DNA of 32,111 bases from Bacteroidales bacterium (GTDB lineage: Bacteria > Bacteroidota > Bacteroidia > Bacteroidales > UBA932). Made by a program: the position numbers and the translations under genes. The notes under the pieces were generated by a model that worked only from the letters and a program-made list of their open reading frames with translations, was not told the DNA's origin and did not search any database. Below, in pieces: positions 1-6,853 of this stretch (the stretch's first letter is position 1; every line of letters begins with the position of its first letter). The DNA lies in assembly GCA_017615445.1 (NCBI GenBank), contig JAGAAD010000112.1, forward strand, positions 1 through 32,111, read 5' to 3'.

Positions 1-14
1 CTCGTACCTACCCC

Positions 15-32
15 GGCTGGCACACGCCAGCC
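15..32. repeat. Small perfect hairpin at window start
   Basis: GGCTGGC and GCCAGCC pair over a 4-nt loop. It lies just outside the left end of repeat R and follows the string acctacccc. A similar string followed by a GC-rich hairpin occurs near 22310-22341. The left context is cut off by the window, so its role cannot be judged. Confidence 0.5.
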
Positions 33-38
33 TCTTTG

Positions 39-279
39 CGTACCCCAGGAGGGCTTTTCGTGCACAAGGTGGAACTTTACCCCCGGGACCTTGTGCGCAA
101 AAACGCTCTACAGACACTTTCAGTGCACAAGGTCTCCATATTGTGTTTCCACCTTGTGCGGCCCAGACGATTTTGGGGCCCTTCACGGCGGGTTTCGACC
201 CCATTTTCCCGCCGAAACACCAATTTCTGACCTTTTCGGCGGGTTTTGACCCTAAAAACCCGCCGAATTGCGGAAGGTG
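39..279 (+). repeat. Structured intergenic repeat R (left copy)
   Basis: This roughly 240-bp non-coding element recurs in inverted orientation at 6443-6632. It holds four alternating 9-bp boxes: GCACAAGGT at 62-70 and 125-133, and its complement at 88-96 and 151-159. They form two dyads with identical 26-bp spacing whose starts are 63 bp apart. Two folds are possible: two side-by-side hairpins with 17-nt loops, or one nested hairpin with a 13-bp outer stem (62-74 with 147-159) and a 10-bp inner stem (87-96 with 125-134). The distal part has two GC-rich hairpins, 187-193 with 208-214 and a perfect 13-bp stem 235-247 with 255-267. The right copy lacks about 50 bp here and keeps only one. No coding potential was recognised, and there is no T-run to make the hairpins standard terminators. 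Confidence 0.85.
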
Positions 280-318
280 TGCCGTGCGCCAATTATAGCA
301 CCACGGGCGTACAAGATC

Positions 319-1323
319 TTACGCATCACAGGATTCCAGGATGGGGTCCTGGGCGTTGAAAGTGCCGTAGACCTGCTCGGAGGCGGCGCGGCAACCGCCG
401 CCGCAGCGATCCAGCAGGGCGCATTTTCCGCACTCATCTGGCACGGGCGCGTACCAGGCGTTGATTTCAGGATCGGTGAGGATATCGCCGATGGGCCTGT
501 CGAAAATATTCCCCAGCACTCTGGGAGAATGGTTGCAGAAGCGGACATCGCCGTTGTAGTTGAGGGTGATGGGCCTGCCGCTCAGATCTGTGCTGCACTT
601 GGTGAAGCGGATGTGGGGATAGGGTCTGGTGTCCAGATAACAGAGAGGAGTGCAAACTCCGCTGACAAAATGCATCTCCGGGTGGGCTTCAGCAAATGCT
701 TCGACATCGGCAAAGGCCTTCGCGAGTGTCTTCCTGTCCAGAATCAGCTCCTTGCAGTGCCGGATTCCGTTTCCTCCAATATTGAAGCGGTTCACCATCA
801 CTGTGCGGACGCCGCAGTCGCGGATCAGGTCCAGCGTCTGCGAAACACCGGGCGCGTTGACCTTCGTGATTACCAGCACCGCAACTCCAATGCCTTCCCG
901 GCAGGCGCGACGGAGTGCGTCCGAGGCCTTCTCCCACGAGCCCGGGACATTAGTCAGATAATCGTGGACGGATGCATCTGCACTAAGAAGCGGAATCTGA
1001 ATCGCGCCCACTCCGAGACTCACAAAATTCTGCAGAGCGTCGTCCGTGAGAAGGGTGCCGTTGGTCAGGACATTCACCTTGCAGCCCTTGAACCTGGCCT
1101 GAAGCACGAGGTCGTGGACATTCTTCAGCAGAAGCGGCTCACCGCCGGAAAAAGAGATAGTCCCGACTGAAACCTGAGAGAGTAACTTTTTGAGCGTTCG
1201 CCGCGCGAGAGAAGGATCAGGCGCGGGGATAGGACTGCTGCCGTCCCTCCAATAGTTATAACAAAACCTGCAACATTGGTTGCAGGCTCCGGTCAGTTCA
1301 TAAACGAGATTGTCAATTATCAC
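319..1323 (-). CDS. Radical SAM/SPASM domain protein
   Basis: The 334-residue protein has the radical SAM cluster motif CNQCCRFC at about residues 14-21 (CX3CX2C, binding the SAM-coordinated 4Fe-4S), followed by FSGGEPLLL, typical of the SAM-binding strand. The C-terminal part is a Cys-rich SPASM-type region, with Cys in FCNHSP and in the CGKCALLDRCGGGC stretch, which would bind auxiliary clusters. Such proteins modify peptides or act in cofactor or enzyme maturation; the substrate is unknown. The start is GTG and overlaps the 3' end of the upstream lipoprotein gene by 11 bp, so the two are probably co-translated. No RiPP precursor gene is evident. The last 74 bp of coding sequence recurs at 6646-6719. 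Confidence 0.88.
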   Translation of the reverse strand: MIIDNLVYELTGACNQCCRFCYNYWRDGSSPIPAPDPSLARRTLKKLLSQVSVGTISFSGGEPLLLKNVHDLVLQARFKGCKVNVLTNGTLLTDDALQNFVSLGVGAIQIPLLSADASVHDYLTNVPGSWEKASDALRRACREGIGVAVLVITKVNAPGVSQTLDLIRDCGVRTVMVNRFNIGGNGIRHCKELILDRKTLAKAFADVEAFAEAHPEMHFVSGVCTPLCYLDTRPYPHIRFTKCSTDLSGRPITLNYNGDVRFCNHSPRVLGNIFDRPIGDILTDPEINAWYAPVPDECGKCALLDRCGGGCRAASEQVYGTFNAQDPILESCDA

Positions 1324-1888
1324 CGTCCGTTACGATTATGTTGTAGTTAATTGACAATTCTATATCTTCTCCGAGTTGCTCGTCTCTCCCGAAGATCTGC
1401 GCCAGCACTGCTCCCCGGTATGTTTCATCAGTAGGGGCGAAAGCGAAGGAATGTTCAAAGGAGTCTCCATTTTCAGCGTCGAAATACTCTGTTTGAAGGA
1501 GGTCTCCGGCTTTGCTGTCCACAAATTTGCTGATTGCCACACTATATTTTGCGTATGTGGGGTACTGTATCGAGACCTTGAGGGAGTCCCCTTTAGAAAG
1601 GAACCAGTTCCAGTTTTCGTCGTGCTTCGCGGTCTCCACATGTGCATAGTTCTCCACCACGGGATCATAACATGTCACTGTCACATCGTAGCAGGTCACT
1701 CCCGGATGAGGAACCTGCCCGCAGGATGCGACAGACAGCATAGCAGTGCAGGTCAGAAGCAGACCGCCGAGCTTGTACTTGGCCCTGAGGGCTTTTGCGT
1801 TTTTCCCATTTGTAAGGAACACCCACGCAGAAACGGCCAGAAAGGCGATTCCTGCAGCGATATAGATGAAAAGATACTTTGCTCTCAT
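1313..1888 (-). CDS. Putative lipoprotein paired with the radical SAM gene
   Basis: The 191-residue protein has an N-terminal hydrophobic segment (about residues 4-25), then a short basic stretch and a second hydrophobic segment ending in the lipobox-like LSVASC. A soluble beta-rich domain follows, containing two close CYD motifs. I recognise no named family. The ATG at 1888 is preferred over an in-frame TTG at 1918, because TAATTTTG, a Bacteroidetes -7 element, sits 6 nt upstream of it and would give an almost leaderless mRNA. The 3' end overlaps the radical SAM start, which suggests a functional pair: the enzyme may act on this protein, or both may act on a shared target. Having two hydrophobic segments is unusual; a fixed N-terminal anchor plus a lipid anchor is possible. 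Function is unknown. Confidence 0.7.
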   Translation of the reverse strand: MRAKYLFIYIAAGIAFLAVSAWVFLTNGKNAKALRAKYKLGGLLLTCTAMLSVASCGQVPHPGVTCYDVTVTCYDPVVENYAHVETAKHDENWNWFLSKGDSLKVSIQYPTYAKYSVAISKFVDSKAGDLLQTEYFDAENGDSFEHSFAFAPTDETYRGAVLAQIFGRDEQLGEDIELSINYNIIVTDGDN

Positions 1889-1960
1889 AGGCTCCAAAAT
1901 TACAATAAATAGATGCAAGAATTGCTCTATTTGTTGCTTTCTTTGCGGGAACCGCTACTC

Positions 1961-2329
1961 TTACCGCAGATGCTGCCCGAAGGGGAAGGCGGCGGCGGGG
2001 ATCATCTTGAAGTGCTGGACTCCGAGGGGGATTCCCACTATGGTGATGCAGAAAAGAAGTCCACAGACGAGGTGGATTGCCGCGACTTCCCAGAATCCGC
2101 CGAGAATCCAGATTATGTTCATCGCAATAGAGAGGCAGCCGGGTTCTTTCTCGCCGAATTCCATCTCGCGTCCGAAGGGCCACATGACATAATTGCCCAG
2201 CTTGAACAGCTGGACTCCGAAAGGAATACCGATTATGGTTATGCACATCAGCAAACCCACAAGATAGTAGAAGAAGGCTAACTCCAGTCCACCGAAGATC
2301 AGCCAAAAGATGTTACCTATAACTTTCAT
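1961..2329 (-). CDS. yccF: YccF domain-containing inner-membrane protein
   Basis: The 122-residue protein is made of two tandem YccF (DUF307) repeats, each with a hydrophobic helix pair and the signature CITIIGIPFGVQ (first) or CITIVGIPLGVQ (second), both followed by a Phe-Lys and a PFG motif. That is the usual family length and layout. It is a small inner-membrane protein of unknown biochemical role. Its ATG overlaps the msrA stop codon (ATGA at 2326-2329), so it is probably translated by coupling from the msrA message. The call is by motif and is confident at family level. Confidence 0.9.
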   Translation of the reverse strand: MKVIGNIFWLIFGGLELAFFYYLVGLLMCITIIGIPFGVQLFKLGNYVMWPFGREMEFGEKEPGCLSIAMNIIWILGGFWEVAAIHLVCGLLFCITIVGIPLGVQHFKMIPAAAFPFGQHLR

Positions 2330-2820
2330 ATCATTTTGAATATTTCCGGACTTAAATGACAGTACCCGCCGGGATTCTTGTCCAGGTAGTCCTGGTGGTA
2401 TTCTTCGGCGGTGTAGAACTTTGCGACCGGCTCGAGCTCGACGGGCAGTGAGGCCACCCCTAGATCCAAAGCGATCTGGCGGAAGACGCTCTCCAAAACC
2501 GGGCGGTCCTCATCATTATTATAATATGCACCCGTGCGGTAGCGCGTGCCTTCATCCTCTCCCTGCTTGTTCAGACTGAGCGGGTCGATGATCTTGAAGA
2601 ACAGCTCGGCAAGCCTCTGCAAGCTGACGCGCGCAGGATCATAGACTATGTGCACGCACTCGGCATAGCCGGTGTCGTCCTGATAGACCTGCTCGTAGGT
2701 GGGATTCTCAGTACGGCCGTTCACAAAGCCGACCTCCGTCCTGACCACTCCGTCAATCAGCTTGAAAAACTTCTGGGCGCCCCAGAAGCAGCCCGCCGCG
2801 AACCATATTTCTTTTTCCAT
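2326..2820 (-). CDS. msrA: Peptide methionine-S-sulfoxide reductase MsrA
   Basis: The 164-residue protein reduces methionine-S-sulfoxide in proteins back to methionine. The catalytic motif GCFWGAQ lies at about residues 10-16, with Cys11 as the expected nucleophile. Further family hallmarks are the DDTGYAE stretch and the YHQDYLDKNPGGYC segment near the C-terminus, whose Cys may serve as resolving residue. Length is normal for a cytoplasmic MsrA without an MsrB fusion. The ATG at 2820 is chosen over an upstream start because TACTTTTG (-7 element, 2837-2830) lies 9 nt ahead of it. The gene overlaps yccF by the ATGA arrangement and is divergent from the SGNH hydrolase gene. Confidence 0.95.
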   Translation of the reverse strand: MEKEIWFAAGCFWGAQKFFKLIDGVVRTEVGFVNGRTENPTYEQVYQDDTGYAECVHIVYDPARVSLQRLAELFFKIIDPLSLNKQGEDEGTRYRTGAYYNNDEDRPVLESVFRQIALDLGVASLPVELEPVAKFYTAEEYHQDYLDKNPGGYCHLSPEIFKMI

Positions 2821-2829
2821 AATACAATT

Positions 2830-2857
2830 CAAAAGTAGCAATTATTTCTTATTTTTG
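2830..2857. promoter_or_regulatory. Divergent promoter pair, msrA / SGNH hydrolase
   Basis: Two Bacteroidetes -7 elements (TAnnTTTG) face outward: TACTTTTG on the minus strand (2837-2830), 9 nt before msrA, and TATTTTTG on the plus strand (2850-2857), 17 nt before the SGNH hydrolase ATG. The elements are only 12 bp apart, so their -33 regions overlap and the two promoters probably compete. Confidence 0.65.
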
Positions 2858-2874
2858 TGAAAACCAAAGCCTAT

Positions 2875-3651
2875 ATGAAGAGATTCCTTCTCGCTGCCGC
2901 GGCAGCACTCATCACCCTCGGCGCCTGCGCGCAGGGAGTGCCGGATCCGGCAGCGCACACCCTAAGGCCGAATGCAAAGGTCGCGAAACACAGCCCCTAC
3001 AAAGCCAGTAAGAACTACGGCAAACGCATAGCCGTGTTCGGCGGCTCGCTCTCGGTCCACAAGGAATCGGACGCCGCCAAGCAGATTTGGGCAGACCTCC
3101 TCAATGCGGAGGTAGTGACCTACGGCGTGGGCGGCGCAGGCTTCGCCCGGGAGCAGGGGTACACCCTTCAGAAGCAGGTGGAAGAAGCCGGAGTGTTCGA
3201 CGTGTATGTCCTCTGGGCCAGCACAAACGACTATAACGGCCAGAAAGAATGCGGCACCTGGAAGGACTACACCGCCCTGGACGGCTACGACGAATCCAAA
3301 CTGAACACCCAGTGCGGAGGAATCAATTATTGCATTAAGACCCTCCTGGAGAAAAACCCGGACGCGGAGATCTATTTCTTCACTTCGCTCAGATTCTTCA
3401 ACAACGAAGCAGGCAACAATCCTTTCAGCACCAGGCCGAACAAGACGGGCAAGACCTTCGCGGACTATGTCCAGGGCCAGAAAGATTGCTGTGCGTACTA
3501 CGGAATTCCCGTCCTGGACCAGTTCAATCTCCAGGGCATCAACATTTTCAACGTTAGCAAGTATTACCTCGAAGACCGCCTCCACATGAAGGAAGAAGGA
3601 TACCGCAAGATCGGTCCCGTGCAGGCAGCCTTCCTCGCAAATGGTTTCTGA
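2875..3651 (+). CDS. SGNH/GDSL-type hydrolase, exported lipoprotein or secreted
   Basis: The 258-residue protein begins with a signal sequence ending in LITLGAC, which fits a lipobox; cleavage by signal peptidase I is the alternative. The mature part has SGNH-hydrolase blocks: FGGSLS with the probable nucleophile Ser, a central GVGGAGFA, the WASTNDYN block with the oxyanion Asn, and DRLHMKEEGY near the end with the catalytic Asp-x-x-His. Family members deacylate or deacetylate lipids, glycans or peptidoglycan; the substrate here cannot be read from sequence. An upstream in-frame GTG at 2857 was rejected because it is part of the -7 element. Its TGA overlaps the ATG of the Na/Pi cotransporter, so the two are likely co-translated. 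Confidence 0.85.
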   Translation: MKRFLLAAAAALITLGACAQGVPDPAAHTLRPNAKVAKHSPYKASKNYGKRIAVFGGSLSVHKESDAAKQIWADLLNAEVVTYGVGGAGFAREQGYTLQKQVEEAGVFDVYVLWASTNDYNGQKECGTWKDYTALDGYDESKLNTQCGGINYCIKTLLEKNPDAEIYFFTSLRFFNNEAGNNPFSTRPNKTGKTFADYVQGQKDCCAYYGIPVLDQFNLQGINIFNVSKYYLEDRLHMKEEGYRKIGPVQAAFLANGF

Positions 3652-5327
3652 TGAATTTACTGATCGCTTTCAAGCTCCTGGGCTCGATAGCCCTGCTCAT
3701 CTACGGCATGAAGGTGATGAGCGAGGCCCTGCAGAAGATGGCGGGACCGCAGCTGCGTCACCTCCTCGGCAAGATGACCACCAACCGCTTTTCGGGCGTG
3801 GCCACCGGCGCGCTGGTGACCGTGGCCGTGCAGTCCTCGGCCGCAACCACCGTCATGACCGTCTCGTTCGTGAACGCGGCCCTGCTCACGCTCAGCCAGG
3901 CGATCTCCGTGATCATGGGCGCGAACATCGGAACCACCATGAGCGCGTGGATCATGTCCGCCGGCTTTTCGTTCAACATCGCTAACGTGGTCTGGCCGGT
4001 CTTCCTGGTCGCCATCATCCTGATTCAGACGGGCAAGCGCCGCTATTTCGGCGACTTCCTGTTCGGCCTGTCGTTCCTGCTCTTCGCGCTCGGCATGCTC
4101 AAGCAGACCGGCACCGAGCTCGACCTGGCCAGCAATCCGGCCGTGGTCAGCTTCTTCGCCAGCTTCAAGACGAACTACCTGACCGTGCTGCTGTTCCTGC
4201 TGATCGGCACCCTGCTGACCGCGCTCGTGCAGAGTTCGGCGGCCCTGATGGCCATCACCATGGTCCTCTGCTCGACCGGCGCGATCACGATCTTCCAGGG
4301 CATCGCGCTCGTCATGGGCGAGAACATCGGAACCACGGTGACGGCCAACCTCGCCGCCCTGAACGCGAACACGCAGGCCCGCCGCACCGCTATGGCCCAC
4401 CTTCTGTTCAACGTGTTCGGCGTGGTGTGGGTGCTGATCGTGTTCTTCCCGTTCGTGCGGGCAGTCTGCCGCATAGTGGGCATCGACCCCACCGCCGACA
4501 GCGTGGATCCCGCCCGCCTGTCCTTCGCGCTCGCGGCCTTCCACACAGGCTTCAATGTCATCAACACGGCCCTGCTGATAGGCTTCGTGCCGCAGATCGA
4601 GAAGCTCGTCTGCCTGATCATCAAGCCCAAAAAGACGGACGAAGAGGACGAATTCCGCCTCAAGTATATACGCGGCGGTATCATGAAGACTCCGGAACTT
4701 TCCGTCTTCCAGGCGCAGAAGGAGATCGCCACTTTCGGCAAGCGCATGCTGCGTATGTTCGGCATGGTCAAAGACCTCTACTTCACGGAGGAAGAGGATA
4801 AGTTCAATGAGATTTTCGACCGCATCAAGAAATATGAGGAAATCAGCGACAGGATGGAGAGCGAAATCGCGAAATATCTGGGCCAGGTGGGCGATGCGCA
4901 TCTGTCTGACGACACCAAAGCCAAGATACGCGAGATGCTCCGTCAGATAGGCGAGCTCGAATCCATAGGCGACAGCTTCTTCAACCTTGCGCGCATCCTT
5001 CGCCGTAAGCACGACGAGAAGATAGTCTTCACGGACGAGCAGGTGGCAGCCGGAACGGAAATGACTCACCTGGTGGAGGCCGCAATGACCCGTATGAACG
5101 ACATCCTTGCCGGCCACCGCGAAGACTTCACCCTCGATCAGTCCAACGAAATCGAGGCACGTATCAACGAGCTGCGCGATTCGCTTCGGGTTAAGAATAT
5201 CCAGGATGTAGAGAACAATGTCTACACCTACGAAGCCGGCAACGTCTTCATGGATATGATCACAGAGTCCGAAAAGACCGGTGACTATGTGATGAATGTG
5301 GTGGAAGCCAGATTGGGAGTGGAATAA
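3651..5327 (+). CDS. Na/Pi cotransporter family protein with PhoU-like C-terminus
   Basis: The 558-residue protein is an NptA/YjbB-type transporter. The membrane half (about residues 1-335) has two inverted repeats, each carrying the Na/Pi signature: VQSSAATTV with GANIGTT in the first, VQSSAALMA with GENIGTT in the second. A cytoplasmic helical PhoU-like domain follows (about 345-558), rich in charged heptads. The expected role is sodium-coupled phosphate import or export with PhoU-type control. The ATG overlaps the stop of the SGNH hydrolase gene. The membrane half is strikingly GC-rich at third positions, while the PhoU half looks more ordinary; different residue content or a mosaic origin could explain this. 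Confidence 0.93.
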   Translation: MNLLIAFKLLGSIALLIYGMKVMSEALQKMAGPQLRHLLGKMTTNRFSGVATGALVTVAVQSSAATTVMTVSFVNAALLTLSQAISVIMGANIGTTMSAWIMSAGFSFNIANVVWPVFLVAIILIQTGKRRYFGDFLFGLSFLLFALGMLKQTGTELDLASNPAVVSFFASFKTNYLTVLLFLLIGTLLTALVQSSAALMAITMVLCSTGAITIFQGIALVMGENIGTTVTANLAALNANTQARRTAMAHLLFNVFGVVWVLIVFFPFVRAVCRIVGIDPTADSVDPARLSFALAAFHTGFNVINTALLIGFVPQIEKLVCLIIKPKKTDEEDEFRLKYIRGGIMKTPELSVFQAQKEIATFGKRMLRMFGMVKDLYFTEEEDKFNEIFDRIKKYEEISDRMESEIAKYLGQVGDAHLSDDTKAKIREMLRQIGELESIGDSFFNLARILRRKHDEKIVFTDEQVAAGTEMTHLVEAAMTRMNDILAGHREDFTLDQSNEIEARINELRDSLRVKNIQDVENNVYTYEAGNVFMDMITESEKTGDYVMNVVEARLGVE

Positions 5328-5330
5328 ACT

Positions 5331-5699
5331 ATGCGTGGATTACTGACTATCGTGATGCTCCTGTTCTCCAACGTCTTCATGACGTTTGCGTGGTATGGGC
5401 ATCTTAAACTCAGCGAGATGAAAATCTCCACAGGATGGCCGCTGATTCTGGTTATCCTGTTCTCTTGGGGAATAGCGTTTTTCGAGTATTGCCTTACCGT
5501 GCCGGCGAACCGCATCGGGTTCATCGGCAACGGCGGGCCGTTCAACCTGATGCAGCTGAAGGTGATTCAGGAGGTGATTTCGCTGACGGTTTTCACCATC
5601 ATCATACTGTTTATGTTCAAGGGACAGCACCTGCAGTGGAACCATATCGCAGCATTTGTCTGCATGGTCCTGGCGGTGTTTTTCGTGTTCCTGAAGTAA
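5331..5699 (+). CDS. DUF486 (DMT-like) small membrane protein
   Basis: The 122-residue protein has four predicted transmembrane helices (about residues 4-22, 34-54, 77-97 and 102-121). The central motif FEYCLTVPANRIG followed by FNLMQLKVIQE is characteristic of the DUF486 / DMT family proteins of Bacteroidetes and Proteobacteria. Transport has been assumed from the fold, but no substrate is known. It starts 3 bp after the Na/Pi cotransporter stop, so it is the last gene of that unit. It converges on the AlkZ-related gene with only 6 bp between stop codons and no visible terminator. Confidence 0.9.
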   Translation: MRGLLTIVMLLFSNVFMTFAWYGHLKLSEMKISTGWPLILVILFSWGIAFFEYCLTVPANRIGFIGNGGPFNLMQLKVIQEVISLTVFTIIILFMFKGQHLQWNHIAAFVCMVLAVFFVFLK

Positions 5700-5705
5700 T
5701 CAGGC

Positions 5706-6419
5706 TCAGGCCAGCATTTTGAGAATAAGGGAGTCGGTGGCGCCGGGCGCTGCCGACTTTATTTTTGCTGTGAGGCGTTTCAGGGACTCTTCCGGCGAGT
5801 GCGGCACTGCAAGTTTGAAGGCTTCCGTGTGGAAGGGCCCGAAGTTCTCGCCTTCGGTCTCGAAGAGCGCTTCGGGGGTGCAGAATGACGAAGTCTGCCA
5901 GCCGTTGTAATGGAGGTCGGCGCCGCGATAGACGCGCTGGATGTCACCGGTCACCAGTCTGGTGCACATCTGGAGTTTGCGGACCAGGTTGTCCGCGGCG
6001 GCCTTTTTGATTCCGAACATCTGGCGAATCTCCTTGATGCTGATTGTGCCGTGTTCGTCGAGGTAGGCCAGGATTTTTTGCCCAGCCTCATCGGGGGCGT
6101 ATTTTCGGAGGCTCCGGCGCCAGTTCACGAGTTCTCGATACCATTCGACCGTGGCGAACGCGGCCTTCCCGCCCCACAGGAACTTGCCGTAGGCTATGTC
6201 CCCGCTGCGCACCGCCTCGATCTTCCAGTCCCACGGCCCCAGAGGGTCCTCCTCGCCGTCGAACCAGTACTCCGGCGGGGTCATTTCCTCGATCGAATAG
6301 CCTTCGATCGGGTTTTCGAAAAACGGGATGATGCCGGCGCGGCGTATCGCCTCCACCATGGATTCCGGCGAAGTGATGTGCGGCCCCTCGGCCGTCCAGG
6401 CGTGTTTGTTGATGGACAT
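5706..6419 (-). CDS. Winged-helix protein, AlkZ-related family
   Basis: The 237-residue protein has a predicted winged-helix segment in the middle (about residues 110-155, GTISIKEIRQMFGIKKAAAD), flanked by aromatic-rich regions (PPEYWFDG, GPWDWKIEAVRSG). From memory it resembles the uncharacterised proteins named AlkZ-related, distant relatives of the AlkZ/YcaQ interstrand-crosslink DNA glycosylases; I cannot confirm this without a profile search. The paired catalytic Gln motif of AlkZ is not obvious, so glycosylase activity should not be assumed. The ATG lies only 4 nt after a TATCTTTG element, implying a leaderless message, and the -33 TTG of this promoter is inside repeat R'. Confidence 0.6.
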   Translation of the reverse strand: MSINKHAWTAEGPHITSPESMVEAIRRAGIIPFFENPIEGYSIEEMTPPEYWFDGEEDPLGPWDWKIEAVRSGDIAYGKFLWGGKAAFATVEWYRELVNWRRSLRKYAPDEAGQKILAYLDEHGTISIKEIRQMFGIKKAAADNLVRKLQMCTRLVTGDIQRVYRGADLHYNGWQTSSFCTPEALFETEGENFGPFHTEAFKLAVPHSPEESLKRLTAKIKSAAPGATDSLILKMLA

Positions 6420-6423
6420 AGAA

Positions 6424-6454
6424 CAAAGATAATCATTTTAATCACCTTCCGCAA
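6424..6454 (-). promoter_or_regulatory. Promoter of the AlkZ-related gene, partly built from repeat R'
   Basis: The -7 element TATCTTTG lies at 6431-6424 and the -33 TTG at 6454-6452, with a spacer of exactly 20 bp. The TTG is in the conserved end of repeat R' (gaattgcggaaggtg). The gap between the -7 element and the ATG is 4 nt. Confidence 0.65.
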
Positions 6455-6632
6455 TTCGGCGCGTTTTTAGGGTCGAAACCCGCCGTGAAGGGCCCCAAAA
6501 TCGTGTGGGCCGCACAAGGTGGAAACACAATGTGGAGACCTTGTGCACTGAAAGTGTCTGTAGAGTGTTTTTGCGCACAAGGTCCCGGGGGTAAAGTTCC
6601 ACCTTGTGCACGAAAAGCCTTCCTGGGGTACG
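6443..6632 (-). repeat. Structured intergenic repeat R' (right, inverted copy)
   Basis: This is a 190-bp inverted copy of the element at 39-279, mostly identical apart from a 50-bp deletion of one GC-rich hairpin unit. All four boxes are kept at 6512-6520, 6538-6546, 6575-6583 and 6601-6609, with the same 26/37/26-bp spacing. The nested hairpin potential is therefore also kept. It separates the AlkZ-related gene from the radical SAM fragment. Confidence 0.85.
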
Positions 6633-6644
6633 AAACGAGGTTTG

Positions 6645-6725
6645 AGCGGCGGCGGTTGCCGCGCCGCCTCCGAACAAGTCTACGGCACTTTCAACGCCCA
6701 GGATCCCATCCTGGAATCCAACTAA
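6645..6725 (+). pseudogene. 3'-terminal fragment of a radical SAM/SPASM gene
   Basis: Read in frame, this encodes GGGCRAAS, then EQVYGTFNAQD, PILESN and a TAA stop. It matches the C-terminus of the radical SAM protein at 319-1323. The DNA match is ungapped over 74 bp (6646-6719 against 331-404, inverted) with three differences, all silent third-position changes (Asp, Gln and Glu codons). No start codon or upstream domain remains; upstream is repeat R'. It is a remnant of a duplicated or rearranged gene copy. Confidence 0.85.
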
Positions 6726-6770
6726 GCTTCCACCCCCCCCATTTTCTCGCCGGAAAGGGGAAAATTTCCG

Positions 6771-6801
6771 TTGCACTTTTGAGCAATAATGATTAAATTT
6801 G
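6771..6801 (+). promoter_or_regulatory. Promoter of the pyruvate:ferredoxin oxidoreductase gene
   Basis: The -33 TTG (6771-6773) and -7 TAAATTTG (6794-6801) are separated by 20 bp, a textbook Bacteroidetes promoter. The leader to the ATG at 6854 is about 45-50 nt. A run of eight C (6733-6740) lies 30 bp upstream. Confidence 0.75.
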
Positions 6802-6853
6802 TACGATATTGTGCATTAGTACTGAAAATCTAAAACAATCTATAAATAACACT

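Noticed and set aside
235..267. Perfect 13-bp hairpin as terminator of the radical SAM gene
   Set aside because: Neither strand has a T-run after the stem, so I describe it only as part of repeat R.
268..1170. 300-codon plus-strand frame opposite the radical SAM gene
   Set aside because: The minus strand encodes CX3CX2C and SPASM motifs; the plus frame has no family features.
1913..2281. 122-codon plus-strand frame over the yccF gene
   Set aside because: It is antisense to two clear YccF repeats and has no hydrophobic or conserved pattern of its own.
3657..5117. Long open frame on the minus strand opposite the Na/Pi cotransporter
   Set aside because: Its translation is low-complexity, His/Glu/Arg-rich sequence typical of the antisense of a GC3-rich gene, and the plus-strand product is a clear transporter.
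6733..6740. Run of eight C upstream of nifJ as a phase-variable switch
   Set aside because: It lies 30 bp above the -33 element, outside the promoter spacer and coding sequence, so a length change is unlikely to matter.
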